From Kytococcus schroeteri (GTDB taxonomy: Bacteria; Actinomycetota; Actinomycetes; Actinomycetales; Dermatophilaceae): DNA of 64,000 nt. Within the stretch, counting starts at the first letter, position 1. The number at the start of each line of letters is the position of its first letter. This document shows positions 41,049 through 49,402 of the stretch, piece by piece. The position numbers were made by a program, and so were the translations under genes. The notes under the pieces were generated by a model. That model saw nothing but the letters and a program-made list of their open reading frames with translations, ran no database searches and had not been told where the DNA came from. The stretch is taken from contig NZ_JBHLVH010000014.1 of the NCBI RefSeq assembly GCF_042433515.1, forward strand, positions 124,001 to 188,000, in the 5' to 3' direction.

Positions 41049-41777
41049 ATGCTCCCCTTCCTCCTGCTGTCCACGCGCGCCGAGGACGACCTGGCCCACC
41101 AGGAGCACGAGGCGGTGGCACGCCACATGGGGGTCCCGCCGGAGCGCGTCGTGCAGTGGCGCCTGGAAGCCGGGCCGATGCCGGGGCTGGACCTCGGCCG
41201 GTGGGCCGGCGTGATCATCGGCGGCAGCCCGTTCACCGTCTCCGACCCGCCCGGGTCCAAGGACCCCGTGCAACGCCGGGTGGAGGCCGACCTGACCGCG
41301 GTGCTCGACGCCGTGGTGGCGGCGGACTTCCCCACCCTGGGCCTCTGCTACGGCATGGGCGTGCTCGGCGTCCACCAGCAGGCCACCGTGGACACCACGC
41401 ACGGGGAGCAGCTCGCCGCACCGGTCGTCACCCTCACCGAGGCCGGTGCCGACGACCCACTGCTCGAGGGCGTCCCGCGGCAGTTCCGCGCGTGGGTGGG
41501 CCACAAGGAGGCCGTCGCCACCCCCTCGTCGGGGATGACCGTGCTGGCCGGCTCCGCGGCCTGCCCCGTGCAGCTGGTCCGCGTGGGCCGACACGTGCGC
41601 GCCACCCAGTTCCACCCCGAGCTCGACGCCGAGGGGCTGGCCGCCCGGGTGGCCGTCTACGCCCACCACGGCTACTTCGCCCCCGAGGAGGCGGCCGACA
41701 TCGTGGCCGCGGCCCGCACCACGGACGTGTCCGCCTCGCACCGCCTGCTCGCCCGCTTCGCCGTGCTGTACGGGTGA
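41049..41777 (+). CDS. class I glutamine amidotransferase-like protein
   Basis: The 242-residue protein has the triad of class I amidotransferases: C100 in TLGLCYGMGVLG, and His-x-Glu in RATQFHPELDAEG. The front part GVIIGGSPFTVSDPPGSKDP resembles stand-alone GMP-synthase-like amidotransferases. Such enzymes transfer ammonia from glutamine to an unknown acceptor or cleave gamma-glutamyl compounds. CACAAT lies 6 nt before the ATG. It overlaps the RlmC gene by TGATG. Confidence 0.82.
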   Translation: MLPFLLLSTRAEDDLAHQEHEAVARHMGVPPERVVQWRLEAGPMPGLDLGRWAGVIIGGSPFTVSDPPGSKDPVQRRVEADLTAVLDAVVAADFPTLGLCYGMGVLGVHQQATVDTTHGEQLAAPVVTLTEAGADDPLLEGVPRQFRAWVGHKEAVATPSSGMTVLAGSAACPVQLVRVGRHVRATQFHPELDAEGLAARVAVYAHHGYFAPEEAADIVAAARTTDVSASHRLLARFAVLYG

Positions 41778-42976
41778 TGGGCGTGGACCTGCGCTCGACC
41801 CCTCCCCTGCACTGCGGCCACTTCTCCGCCGGACGGTGCCGCTCCTGCACGCTCATGGGCACGCCCTACGCCGACCAGCTGGCCGCCAAGGATGCCGCCG
41901 TCCGCGAGCGCCTGGGCCCCCTGGTGCCCGACCACGTCTGGCAGGAGCCGCTGCCGAGCGCCGCCGCGGGCTTCCGCAACAAGGCCAAGCTGGTGGTGGG
42001 CGGCACCGCGGGTGCGCCCACCCTGGGCATCCTCGACGCGGACGGACGCGGGGTGGACCTGCGCACCTGCGGCCTGCACGAGGCGGCCCTGGCCACCGTG
42101 CTGGACCGCCTCGCGCGCTTCGTGACCCGCGCTGCCCTGCCGCCCTACGACGTGGCCCGCCGCCGCGGGGAGCTCAAGCACCTGGTGCTCACCGCCTCCC
42201 CCACCGGGGAGCTCATGCTGCGCCTGGTGCTGCGCACCACCGGGCCGTTGGAGCGGGTCCGGGAGCACCTGCCCGGCCTGTTGGCCGACCTGCCGCGGCT
42301 GCGGGTGGTGAGCGCCAACATCCACCCCGAGCACAAGGCCACCCTCTCCGGTGCGCAGGAGGTGCCACTCACCGAGGAGACGCTGCTGTCCGTCCCGATG
42401 GGGCCGGTGGTGCTCCACGTGGGCCCGGATTCCTTCCTGCAGACCAACACCGCCGTCGCGGCGGCCCTCTACGCGCAGGTGACCGACTGGCTCACCGACC
42501 GTGGTGCGGCCACGGTGACCGACCTGTACTGCGGCGTGGGCGGGTTCGCGCTGCACGCGGCCGCCGCCGGCATCGAGGCGGTGGGCGTGGAGGTCTCGGC
42601 CGATGCGGTGCGCGGCGCGACCCGCGGTGCGCGGGACCTGGCGGGCGTCCCGGGCGCGGCGGGGGCACGCTTCGTGGTGGCCGACGCCTCGGACCCCGCG
42701 GCGGTGGTGGCCGCGGCCGGGGCCACGCAGGCCGTGGTGGTCAACCCGCCGCGGCGTGGCCTGGGGCCGGACCTGCCGGTGCTGCTCGACGGCCTCTCGG
42801 CCGCCGCGGACCCGGCCTCGCCCACGGGCACGCTCGTCTACTCCTCGTGCAACCCCGTCACGCTGGCCACCGACCTGGCGGCGATGCCGCACTGGCAGCC
42901 GTTGTCCGCACGGCTGGTGGACATGTTCCCCAACACCGACCACGCCGAGGTGCTGGTGCTGCTGGGCCCGCGTTAG
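41777..42976 (+). CDS. rlmC: 23S rRNA (uracil-C5) methyltransferase RlmC/RumB
   Basis: The 399-residue protein has the iron-sulfur cysteines C13, C21 and C24 plus a fourth in RTCGLHE, the SAM-binding TDLYCGVGGFALHAAAAGIE, the acidic NPPRRGLG motif and the catalytic Cys in YSSCNPVTLATDL. This set defines the RumA/RumB/TrmA family; the short N-terminus without a TRAM domain fits RlmC (U747 in E. coli). It is coupled to the amidotransferase gene upstream. Confidence 0.88.
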   Translation: MGVDLRSTPPLHCGHFSAGRCRSCTLMGTPYADQLAAKDAAVRERLGPLVPDHVWQEPLPSAAAGFRNKAKLVVGGTAGAPTLGILDADGRGVDLRTCGLHEAALATVLDRLARFVTRAALPPYDVARRRGELKHLVLTASPTGELMLRLVLRTTGPLERVREHLPGLLADLPRLRVVSANIHPEHKATLSGAQEVPLTEETLLSVPMGPVVLHVGPDSFLQTNTAVAAALYAQVTDWLTDRGAATVTDLYCGVGGFALHAAAAGIEAVGVEVSADAVRGATRGARDLAGVPGAAGARFVVADASDPAAVVAAAGATQAVVVNPPRRGLGPDLPVLLDGLSAAADPASPTGTLVYSSCNPVTLATDLAAMPHWQPLSARLVDMFPNTDHAEVLVLLGPR

Positions 42977-42978
42977 GG
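42973..42978 (+). promoter_or_regulatory. -10 box for TPP riboswitch / thi operon
   Basis: TAGGGT at 42973-42978 overlaps the rlmC stop codon and would start transcription near 42985, just before the riboswitch. Confidence 0.5.
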
Positions 42979-42989
42979 TGCTGGCCGAA

Positions 42990-43072
42990 CCACGGGAGCC
43001 CTGGAGCCGGGCTGAGAGGGCGAGGCATCGCCGACCGTCGCACCTGATCCGGGTCGTACCGGCGGAGGGAGG
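42990..43072 (+). ncRNA. TPP riboswitch (THI element)
   Basis: The conserved elements occur in order: ACGGGAGCCC (P1/P2 strand), GCTGAGAGGG at 43010-43019, ACCTGATC at 43042-43049, and GCGGAGGGA at 43062-43070. They match the thiamine pyrophosphate aptamer. It ends next to the thiO start codon, with the purine-rich GGAGGGAGG inside the 3' strand of the aptamer, so ligand binding would hide the ribosome site and stop translation of the thi operon. Confidence 0.95.
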
Positions 43073-43077
43073 TCGGC

Positions 43078-44256
43078 GTGCACAGCGCCATCCAGCAGCA
43101 GCCCCAGGGGCCGGCGGACGTCGTCGTGCTCGGCGGCGGACCGGTGGGGGCGGCCACCGCGCGCCTGCTGGCGGCCGACCACCGGGTCGTCCTCGTCGAT
43201 GCCGGGGAGCACCTCCGTGCCGCGCACCGTGCCGCCGGGATGCTGGCACCCACCAGCGAGTTCCGCACCACCGAGCCGGAGGTGCACGCGCTCGCCCTCG
43301 ACGCGATGGGGCGCTGGCCCGGTGAGGCCGCCGCGCTCGAGACCGAGACCGGCATCGGTCTGGACCTGCGCACCGCCGGCACCCTCCACGTGGCCCTGGG
43401 CGCCGACGACCTGGCCCGCACCACCCACCTGGCCGACGCCGCTCGGGCGGCCGGTCTCGAGGCCGCGCCCCTGGACCGCCGGTCCCTGCGGCGCGCCGAG
43501 CCGGGGCTCTCGCGCCGAGTGGCCGGCGGGGTGGCCGTGCAGGGCGACCACCAGGTGGACCCGCGGCGGCTCGTGACGGCGCTGCGGGCCTCCTGCGCCG
43601 CCCGCGGGGTGCGGCTGGTCGATGCCGCCGGACGCCTGGCCGACGACGGCTCCGTGGTGCTCGCGGACGGCTGCACGCTGCGGGCCAGCGTGGTGGTGGT
43701 CTGCGCCGGGCACCGCACCGACGCCCTGCTGCCCGGTGCCCTGCCACCCACCGGCGTACGCGCCGTGGCCGGCACCGTGCTGCGCCTGCACGGCACCCCC
43801 ACCGCGCCGGTGCCCAGCCACGTGCTGCGGGGCCGCGTGGACGACCGCGAGGTGTACCTCGTGCCCCGCACCGACGGTGAGCTCGTGGTGGGGGCCACGA
43901 GCGTGGAGCGGGGCACCGACGAGCGCGTGCCGGCCGGCGAGGTGCTCGACCTGCTCGGTGACGCCGCCGCGCTCTACCCGGGCGTCCGCGAGATGCACCT
44001 GGCCGAGGCGCTCAGCGGCCACCGGCCCACCCTCGCCACACCGGGCCCGCTGCTGCGCGAGCACACGCTGCCCGGCTCCGACGGCCCGGTGCGGGTGGTG
44101 CTCTCCACCGGTCACGGCCGCCACGGTGTGTTGCTGTGCCACCGGGCCGCCGCTGCCGCCGCCGCCGCGGTGCGCACGTCGGCCCCGTCCGTCGCCCGGA
44201 CCCCACCAGCCCGTTGGTCCCCGTCCGTCCCGTCCACCCTCGAGGAGGCCTCGTGA
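43078..44256 (+). CDS. thiO: glycine oxidase ThiO
   Basis: The 392-residue FAD enzyme oxidises glycine to the imine used for the thiazole ring of thiamine. It has the dinucleotide site VVVLGGGPVGAATARLLA, the RAAGMLAPTSEF loop typical of ThiO, the central GGVAVQGDHQVDPRRLVTAL and the C-terminal STGHGRHGVLL. GTG 43078 lies 7 nt beyond the purine-rich end of the TPP riboswitch. Its stop overlaps thiS (GTGA). Confidence 0.92.
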   Translation: MHSAIQQQPQGPADVVVLGGGPVGAATARLLAADHRVVLVDAGEHLRAAHRAAGMLAPTSEFRTTEPEVHALALDAMGRWPGEAAALETETGIGLDLRTAGTLHVALGADDLARTTHLADAARAAGLEAAPLDRRSLRRAEPGLSRRVAGGVAVQGDHQVDPRRLVTALRASCAARGVRLVDAAGRLADDGSVVLADGCTLRASVVVVCAGHRTDALLPGALPPTGVRAVAGTVLRLHGTPTAPVPSHVLRGRVDDREVYLVPRTDGELVVGATSVERGTDERVPAGEVLDLLGDAAALYPGVREMHLAEALSGHRPTLATPGPLLREHTLPGSDGPVRVVLSTGHGRHGVLLCHRAAAAAAAAVRTSAPSVARTPPARWSPSVPSTLEEAS

Positions 44257-44468
44257 GCACGCCCACCACCATCCGGTTCAACGGCACCGAACGCACCGTG
44301 CCGCCGGGCACCACCCTGGAGCAGCTGGTCACCGAGGTGCTCGGCCCGGGTCACGCCGGGGTGGCCGCGGCCGTGGGCCAGCAGGTGGTGCCCGCCGGTG
44401 CGTGGGGCCTCACGGTGCTCGCCGAGGGTGACCAGGTGGAGCTGCTCACCCCGGTGGCCGGCGGATGA
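44253..44468 (+). CDS. thiS: sulfur carrier protein ThiS
   Basis: The 71-residue ubiquitin-fold protein ends in the required Gly-Gly (LLTPVAGG) that is adenylated and thiocarboxylated by ThiF. It has TIRFNGTERTVPPGTTLEQL and VAAAVGQQVVPAGAW. It overlaps thiO and thiG by 4 nt each. Confidence 0.93.
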   Translation: MSTPTTIRFNGTERTVPPGTTLEQLVTEVLGPGHAGVAAAVGQQVVPAGAWGLTVLAEGDQVELLTPVAGG

Positions 44469-45358
44469 GCACCGAGCCGAGCCCCACCCCGACGACGACC
44501 GCTCCCACCGCACCGCCCGGTATCCCCTCGCACACCCCGCTGGAGGACCCGGGCTGGGAGGTGGCCGGCACGCGCCTGACCTCCCGGCTCGTCACCGGCA
44601 CCGGGGGCGCCACCCACCACACTCTGCTGGCCGACGCGCTGCGCGCCAGCGGTACCGAGGTGACCACCGTGGCCCTGCGCCGCGCCGACCTGGCCGGCGG
44701 CCCGTCCCTGCTCGGCGTGGTCCGCGACCTGGGCCTGCGGGTGCTGCCCAACACCGCCGGGTGCCAGACCGCCCACGAGGCCGTGCTCACCGCCCGGCTG
44801 GGCCGGGAGGCGCTGGGCACCGACTGGGTGAAGCTCGAGGTGGTCATGGACCACGACACGCTGCTGCCCGACCCGCTGGAGACCGCCGAGGCTGCCGAGC
44901 AGCTCGTGGCCGACGGGTTCACCGTGTGGGCGTACACCTCCGACGACCCGGCGCTGGCCGCGCACTTGGAGGACCTGGGCTGTGCCGCGGTGATGCCCGG
45001 CGGCTCCCCCATCGGGTCCGGGCTGGGCGTGCTCAACCCGCACAACATCGCGCTCATCTGCTCGCGGGCAGGGGTTCCGGTGGTGCTGGACGCCGGCATC
45101 GGCACTGCGAGCGACGCCGCCCTGGCCATGGAGCTGGGGTGCGACGCCGTGCTGCTGGCCACCGCGGTGCACCGCGCGCACGACCCGGTGACCATGGCCG
45201 CCGCCCTGCGCGAGGCCGTGCGGGCCGGCTGGTGGGCGCGGCGGGCCGGGCGCATCCCGCGCCGCGAGCGGGCGCTGGCCAGCAGCACGCTGGAGGGCAT
45301 GGCGCAGTTCGGCGGTCCCGGGGCGGGCGACGGCGCGGACTGGGAGCCCGAGCAGTGA
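44465..45358 (+). CDS. thiG: thiazole synthase ThiG
   Basis: The 297-residue TIM-barrel enzyme joins deoxyxylulose phosphate, the glycine imine and ThiS thiocarboxylate. It has SRLVTGTGGATHHTLLADAL, VLPNTAGCQTAHEAV, the catalytic Lys in TDWVKLEVV, AAVMPGGSPIGSGLGV and VVLDAGIGTASDAALAMELG. The N-terminal 25 residues are a Pro/Thr-rich extension. It overlaps thiS (ATGA) and thiF (GTGA). Confidence 0.94.
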   Translation: MSTEPSPTPTTTAPTAPPGIPSHTPLEDPGWEVAGTRLTSRLVTGTGGATHHTLLADALRASGTEVTTVALRRADLAGGPSLLGVVRDLGLRVLPNTAGCQTAHEAVLTARLGREALGTDWVKLEVVMDHDTLLPDPLETAEAAEQLVADGFTVWAYTSDDPALAAHLEDLGCAAVMPGGSPIGSGLGVLNPHNIALICSRAGVPVVLDAGIGTASDAALAMELGCDAVLLATAVHRAHDPVTMAAALREAVRAGWWARRAGRIPRRERALASSTLEGMAQFGGPGAGDGADWEPEQ

Positions 45359-46494
45359 GCACCGCCCCGGGGCCGGGCCACCGAGCCGCGCCGCTGGACG
45401 CCGCCACGAGCCGCCGCTACGTGCGCCAGCTGGCCCTGCCCCAGGTGGGTGCCACCGGCCAGGCCCGGCTGGCGAGCGCCCGCGTGGCCGTCTTGGGCGC
45501 CGGCGGGCTCGGCTCCCCCACGCTGCTCTACCTGGCCGGCGCCGGCATCGGGCAGATCACGGTGGTGGACGACGACGTGGTGGACCTGGGCAACCTGCAC
45601 CGCCAGGTGCTCCACGGCGAGGCCGACCTGGGCCGCCCCAAGGTCGACAGCGCCGCCGACGCGGTGGCCCGCCTCAACGGCACCGTCACCCTGCGCACCG
45701 TGCCCACGCGCCTGACGCCGGACAACGCCACCGCCCTGCTGGCCGGGCACGACCTCGTGCTCGACGGCTCGGACTCCTTCGCCACCCGCGACGCGGTGGA
45801 CGCCGCCTGCGCCGAGCTGGGTGTGCCGCACGTGTGGGGCGCGGTGAGCGGCACCACCGGCCAGGTGAGCACCTTCGACGCCCGGCGCGGGTGGCGCTAT
45901 CGCGACCTGTACCCGCCGGCCGAGGAGGTGCGCGGCGCCCCCTCGTGCGCGCGGGGCGGGGTGCTCGGCCCCGTGTGCGGCCTCGTCGCCTCGTGCATGG
46001 CCGCCGAGGCGGTGAAGCTGCTGGTCGGGGGCGGCGAGCCACTGCTGGGCCGCCTGCTCGTCGTGGACGCCTGGACGATGGCGGTGAGCACCTACACGCT
46101 GCCGCGCGGCGAGGTGCCCACTCCGGGGACCGAGGGCGGCGACGCGGTCGAGGACGCCACGGACGCCGGCCCGGACGGCGCGTGGACCCCGGCGGCCCTG
46201 CGCCGCGCGCTGGCCGGCGAGCACCCGCCGGTGGTGGTGGACCTGCGCGACCCGGCCGAGCGCACCGTCGGCATCCTGCCCGGGGCGGTCTTCCTGCCGT
46301 TCGAGGAGGTGCTGCGCGGCGACCACGACGCCGCCGTGCACGGCGCGGTGCTGCACTGCGCCAGCGGGATGCGCTCCGGGCTGGCCCGCGACGCGGTGCG
46401 TGCCCGCGGCGGTGAGGTGGGGCACCTGGTGGGTGGATGGGACGCGTGGGCCGATCCGGGGCAGACTGGCCGCCGGACCGACCCCGCCACCTGA
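45355..46494 (+). CDS. thiF: ThiF/MoeB-type adenylyltransferase with rhodanese domain
   Basis: The 379-residue protein has an E1-like domain (SRRYVRQLALPQVGATGQAR, nucleotide site VLGAGGLGSPTLLYLAGAG, DVVDLGNLHRQVLH) and a C-terminal rhodanese domain with active-site Cys in VLHCASGMRSGLARD. It adenylates the ThiS C-terminus and passes sulfur to it. The fused layout resembles MoeZ, so it may also serve MoaD. As the last gene of the thi operon it is called ThiF. Confidence 0.9.
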   Translation: MSTAPGPGHRAAPLDAATSRRYVRQLALPQVGATGQARLASARVAVLGAGGLGSPTLLYLAGAGIGQITVVDDDVVDLGNLHRQVLHGEADLGRPKVDSAADAVARLNGTVTLRTVPTRLTPDNATALLAGHDLVLDGSDSFATRDAVDAACAELGVPHVWGAVSGTTGQVSTFDARRGWRYRDLYPPAEEVRGAPSCARGGVLGPVCGLVASCMAAEAVKLLVGGGEPLLGRLLVVDAWTMAVSTYTLPRGEVPTPGTEGGDAVEDATDAGPDGAWTPAALRRALAGEHPPVVVDLRDPAERTVGILPGAVFLPFEEVLRGDHDAAVHGAVLHCASGMRSGLARDAVRARGGEVGHLVGGWDAWADPGQTGRRTDPAT

Positions 46495-46509
46495 CCCCAG
46501 GAGGGACCG

Positions 46510-47760
46510 ATGACCCGCACCCCCGCGCCCGACGCCCCGCGCGTGCTCGCGATCGTCCAGGCCGGTGGCCAGGGCTCGCGCATGGAGGTGCTCACCCAGG
46601 AGCGCGCCAAGCCGGCCCTACCCTACGCCGGGTCCTACCGGCTGGTGGACCTCGCGGTCTCCGCGGCGGCCCACGCCGGCATCAGCGACGTGTGGGTGAG
46701 CGTGCAGTACATGGCCAGCACCCTGGACGACCACCTGCAGCACGGCCGTCCGTGGGACCTGGACCGGGTGCGCGGCGGCTACCGGCGCATGGTGCCCGAG
46801 AGCGGCCACGCGGACGGCCCGGCGTTCTCCGAGTCCAACACCGAGGACCTGCTGGCCGTCCGCGACGCCGTCGAGGCGCACGGCCCGGACGTGGTCATCA
46901 CGCTGAGCGCCGACCAGGTGCTCGTGGCCGACCTCGCCGAGGCGGTGGCCGCCCACACCGCCTCGGGGGCCGAGTGCACCGTCCTCTCCCTGCCGGCCTC
47001 CCCCGAGGTGGCCCGCCACAAGGCCGTGCTCACCCTCGACGGCGAGCGCGTCACCGACATCGCCGAGAAGCCCGAGGAGCCCGGCGACGACCCGGAGATC
47101 TCCGCCGAGGTGGTCGTCTACTCCTGGCCGGCACTGCGCGAGGTGCTCGATGCCGTGCGCGCCGACCGCGCGTCCTGCCCCGGCGACCCCGCCGAGGCGG
47201 ACGACGACGGCCCCGGCGACCTGCCCGAGGAGGTGTTGCCCCGCCTCGTGGAGCGTGGCTCGGTGCGCCGCCACCGGGTCGAGGGCTACTGGCGCGACAT
47301 GGGCCGCCCCTCGGCCTACCTGCAGGGCCACCGCGACCTCGTGGCCGATCCCGACCAGGTCTTCGCCACCGAGCACCTCGTGGTGCGCAGCAGCCACCGC
47401 GACCTGCCCCCGGCCCTGGTGACCTCCACCGGTCGGGCGAGCGACGCCCTGCTCTCCCCCGGCTGCCGCGTGGCCGGCACGGTGGAGCGCAGCGTGCTCG
47501 GCCCGGGCGTGGTGGTCGAGGAGGGTGCCACCGTGGTCGACAGCGTGCTCTTCGACGAGGTGCACGTGGCCGCCGGGGCGAGCATCTCCACGGCGATCGT
47601 CGACGAGGGCGTGCAGGTGGGTGCGGACGCACGGGTCGGTGAGCCCGGGCCGGACGAGCTGGAGGACGAGCACATCGTGCTGGTGGGCCGCCAGAGCACC
47701 ATCGGCGAGGGCGTGGAGCTGGCCCCCGGCGCCCGCCTGGACCCCGGCACCACCGCCTGA
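46510..47760 (+). CDS. glgC: glucose-1-phosphate adenylyltransferase (ADP-glucose pyrophosphorylase)
   Basis: The 416-residue enzyme makes ADP-glucose for glycogen synthesis. It has an N-terminal nucleotidyltransferase domain (VQAGGQGSRMEVLTQERAKP, where AGGEG is more usual), the glucose-phosphate region VEGYWRDMGRPSAYLQGHRD, and a C-terminal left-handed beta-helix with repeats such as VERSVLGPGVVVEEGATVVD. CAGGAGGG lies just before the ATG. It follows thiF by 15 nt but is probably functionally separate. Confidence 0.9.
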   Translation: MTRTPAPDAPRVLAIVQAGGQGSRMEVLTQERAKPALPYAGSYRLVDLAVSAAAHAGISDVWVSVQYMASTLDDHLQHGRPWDLDRVRGGYRRMVPESGHADGPAFSESNTEDLLAVRDAVEAHGPDVVITLSADQVLVADLAEAVAAHTASGAECTVLSLPASPEVARHKAVLTLDGERVTDIAEKPEEPGDDPEISAEVVVYSWPALREVLDAVRADRASCPGDPAEADDDGPGDLPEEVLPRLVERGSVRRHRVEGYWRDMGRPSAYLQGHRDLVADPDQVFATEHLVVRSSHRDLPPALVTSTGRASDALLSPGCRVAGTVERSVLGPGVVVEEGATVVDSVLFDEVHVAAGASISTAIVDEGVQVGADARVGEPGPDELEDEHIVLVGRQSTIGEGVELAPGARLDPGTTA

Positions 47761-47767
47761 GGGGCCC

Positions 47768-48111
47768 TCAGCGGCGGCGCACCCGCCGACCGAGGTAGCG
47801 AGCCACCCGCCCGGCCTGCGAGCGCACGCGCGTGGGCGATGCTGATCTCCACCTTGATCGGCGAGCGCCGCAGCGCCGCCCCCGGCTCCGGGTGCTGCAG
47901 GGCCCGCTCCAGGAAGTACAGGGCCGTGGGCGCGGGCATGAGAGCGGCGGCCGCGGTGCAGTCGGTGCAGCCCCATCCGCACGCCGCCGACCCCGCCGTC
48001 GTCGCCGGTACCCGCCGCGTCGTGTCCACCGCCGTCCCCGGGCTCGGGCTCGGCGATCACCACCAGCCACCCCGTGCCGTCCCTGCGCTGCTCCGTCGTG
48101 CTCACCCGCAT
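47768..48111 (-). pseudogene. frameshifted small gene of unknown function
   Basis: This 388-bp space between glgC and the acyltransferase gene is not empty. Leftward from ATG 48111, one frame gives MRVSTTEQRRDGTGWLVVIA; a second gives CGWGCTDCTAAAAL and ALYFLERALQHPEPGAALRR then PIKVEISIAHARA; a third ends VARYLGRRVRRR. Third-position GC is very high in each part. Removing one G near 47810 joins the last two. A protein of about 110 residues is implied; no family recognised. Confidence 0.45.
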
Positions 48112-48148
48112 CGGGCCCTCCTGCCCTGTGGCAGTGCACAATGCGCGC

Positions 48149-49402
48149 ATGACCAACGGGGGCGCCACACGCGCACGCGACCACGTGGTGGACATCGTCC
48201 GCCTCGCGGCCATGATCATCGTCGTCTGCATGCACTGGTGCTACCTGCACCTGTGGATGGAGGACGGCCTGCAGCTGGAGCTCGCGCTCTCCGGTCCCGT
48301 GGTGTGGGCCCTCACCTGGCTCCTGCAGGCCATGCCGGCCTTCTTCGTGGCCGGCGGCTTCACCAACACCCTGCTGGTGGACCGCTGGCGCGCCTCCGGA
48401 GACCCGCTCGGGGCCTACCTGGGCCTGCGCGCCCGACGCCTGACCTCGCCGGTGCTGCCGCTCATGGGGGTCACCCTGCTCGTGGTGGTGGTCGGCGGGC
48501 TCATCGCCCCCGGCCTGGCGGTCACCATCGGCGACCAGATCGCCAACCCGCTGTGGTTCCTCTCGGTCTACCTGCTGTGCACCGCCACCGCGCCGCTGGC
48601 GGTGTGGGCCTTCGACCGCACCGGGTGGGCCTCGGCGGCGGTGCTGCTGGCCGCCGCGTTCGGCGTGGACGTGCTGCGCTTCTGGGGCGGGGTCGACCTC
48701 ACCGCGCTCAACCTCGTGTTCGTCTGGCTGTTCTGCCACCAGCTGGGCGTCGGCTACGCGCGCCGCCGCGCCTTCGCCGCCCCGCTGTGGCAACTGGGCC
48801 TGGTGGTGCTCGCCTGCGTCGCCGCGCTGGTGGCCATGGTGGTGCCGGGTCCCTGGTTCCCCACCAACCTGGGCGTGCGGGACGCCCCGGTGAGCAACCT
48901 AGCCCCGCCCACCGCCGCCCTGGCCGTGCTCGGCATCGCGCAGTGGGCCGTGCTCACCGCGGTGGGCCGGCGCCTGCTCGGGTGGTCCCCCGGCGAGCGG
49001 TGGCGGCGCCGCATCGGCACCGGCAACGCACTGGCCATGCTGGTCTACCTGTGGCACGTACCGGCCATGACCGTGATGATCGGCATCGGCATGCTCGCCC
49101 CGGACCTGCTGCTCCCCCGCAGCATCGCCGGCTGGTGGATGGTGCGCCCGGTGTGGTTCGTGCTCTCCGGCGCGATGCTGGCGGTCATGGTGTTCGGCGC
49201 CGTCCGGTGGGAGGTGTGGTTCTCCCGCTTCGCCACCACGAGCACCACCTGGCGCGGCGTGCTGGGTGCGGTGCTCGGCGGCGTGGCGGTCCACCGCCTG
49301 TGGCAGCTCGGCTTCGGTCTGACGGCCGAGCAGCTGGCCTGGGCGGCGGGCCTCGTGCTGGCGGTGGTGCTACTCAGCGCGGGCCGACGAGTGGAGGCCT
49401 GA
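48149..49402 (+). CDS. acyltransferase family 3 membrane protein
   Basis: The 417-residue protein has about ten predicted helices. It starts with the typical RARDHVVDIVRLAAMIIVVC and has the conserved HW after it, LTWLLQAMPAFFVAGGFTNT and LVYLWHVPAMTVMIG near the end. Acyltransferase-3 proteins add acyl groups to surface sugars or other extracellular molecules. CACAAT is 6 nt before the ATG. It overlaps the convergent MFS gene by 33 bp. Confidence 0.82.
   Translation: MTNGGATRARDHVVDIVRLAAMIIVVCMHWCYLHLWMEDGLQLELALSGPVVWALTWLLQAMPAFFVAGGFTNTLLVDRWRASGDPLGAYLGLRARRLTSPVLPLMGVTLLVVVVGGLIAPGLAVTIGDQIANPLWFLSVYLLCTATAPLAVWAFDRTGWASAAVLLAAAFGVDVLRFWGGVDLTALNLVFVWLFCHQLGVGYARRRAFAAPLWQLGLVVLACVAALVAMVVPGPWFPTNLGVRDAPVSNLAPPTAALAVLGIAQWAVLTAVGRRLLGWSPGERWRRRIGTGNALAMLVYLWHVPAMTVMIGIGMLAPDLLLPRSIAGWWMVRPVWFVLSGAMLAVMVFGAVRWEVWFSRFATTSTTWRGVLGAVLGGVAVHRLWQLGFGLTAEQLAWAAGLVLAVVLLSAGRRVEA

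Noticed and set aside
49370..49402. Convergent gene overlap of 33 bp (and 59 bp at 60807-60865) as a sign of wrong stops
   Set aside because: Both genes of each pair keep family-typical lengths, and tail-to-tail overlaps are common in compact actinobacterial genomes.
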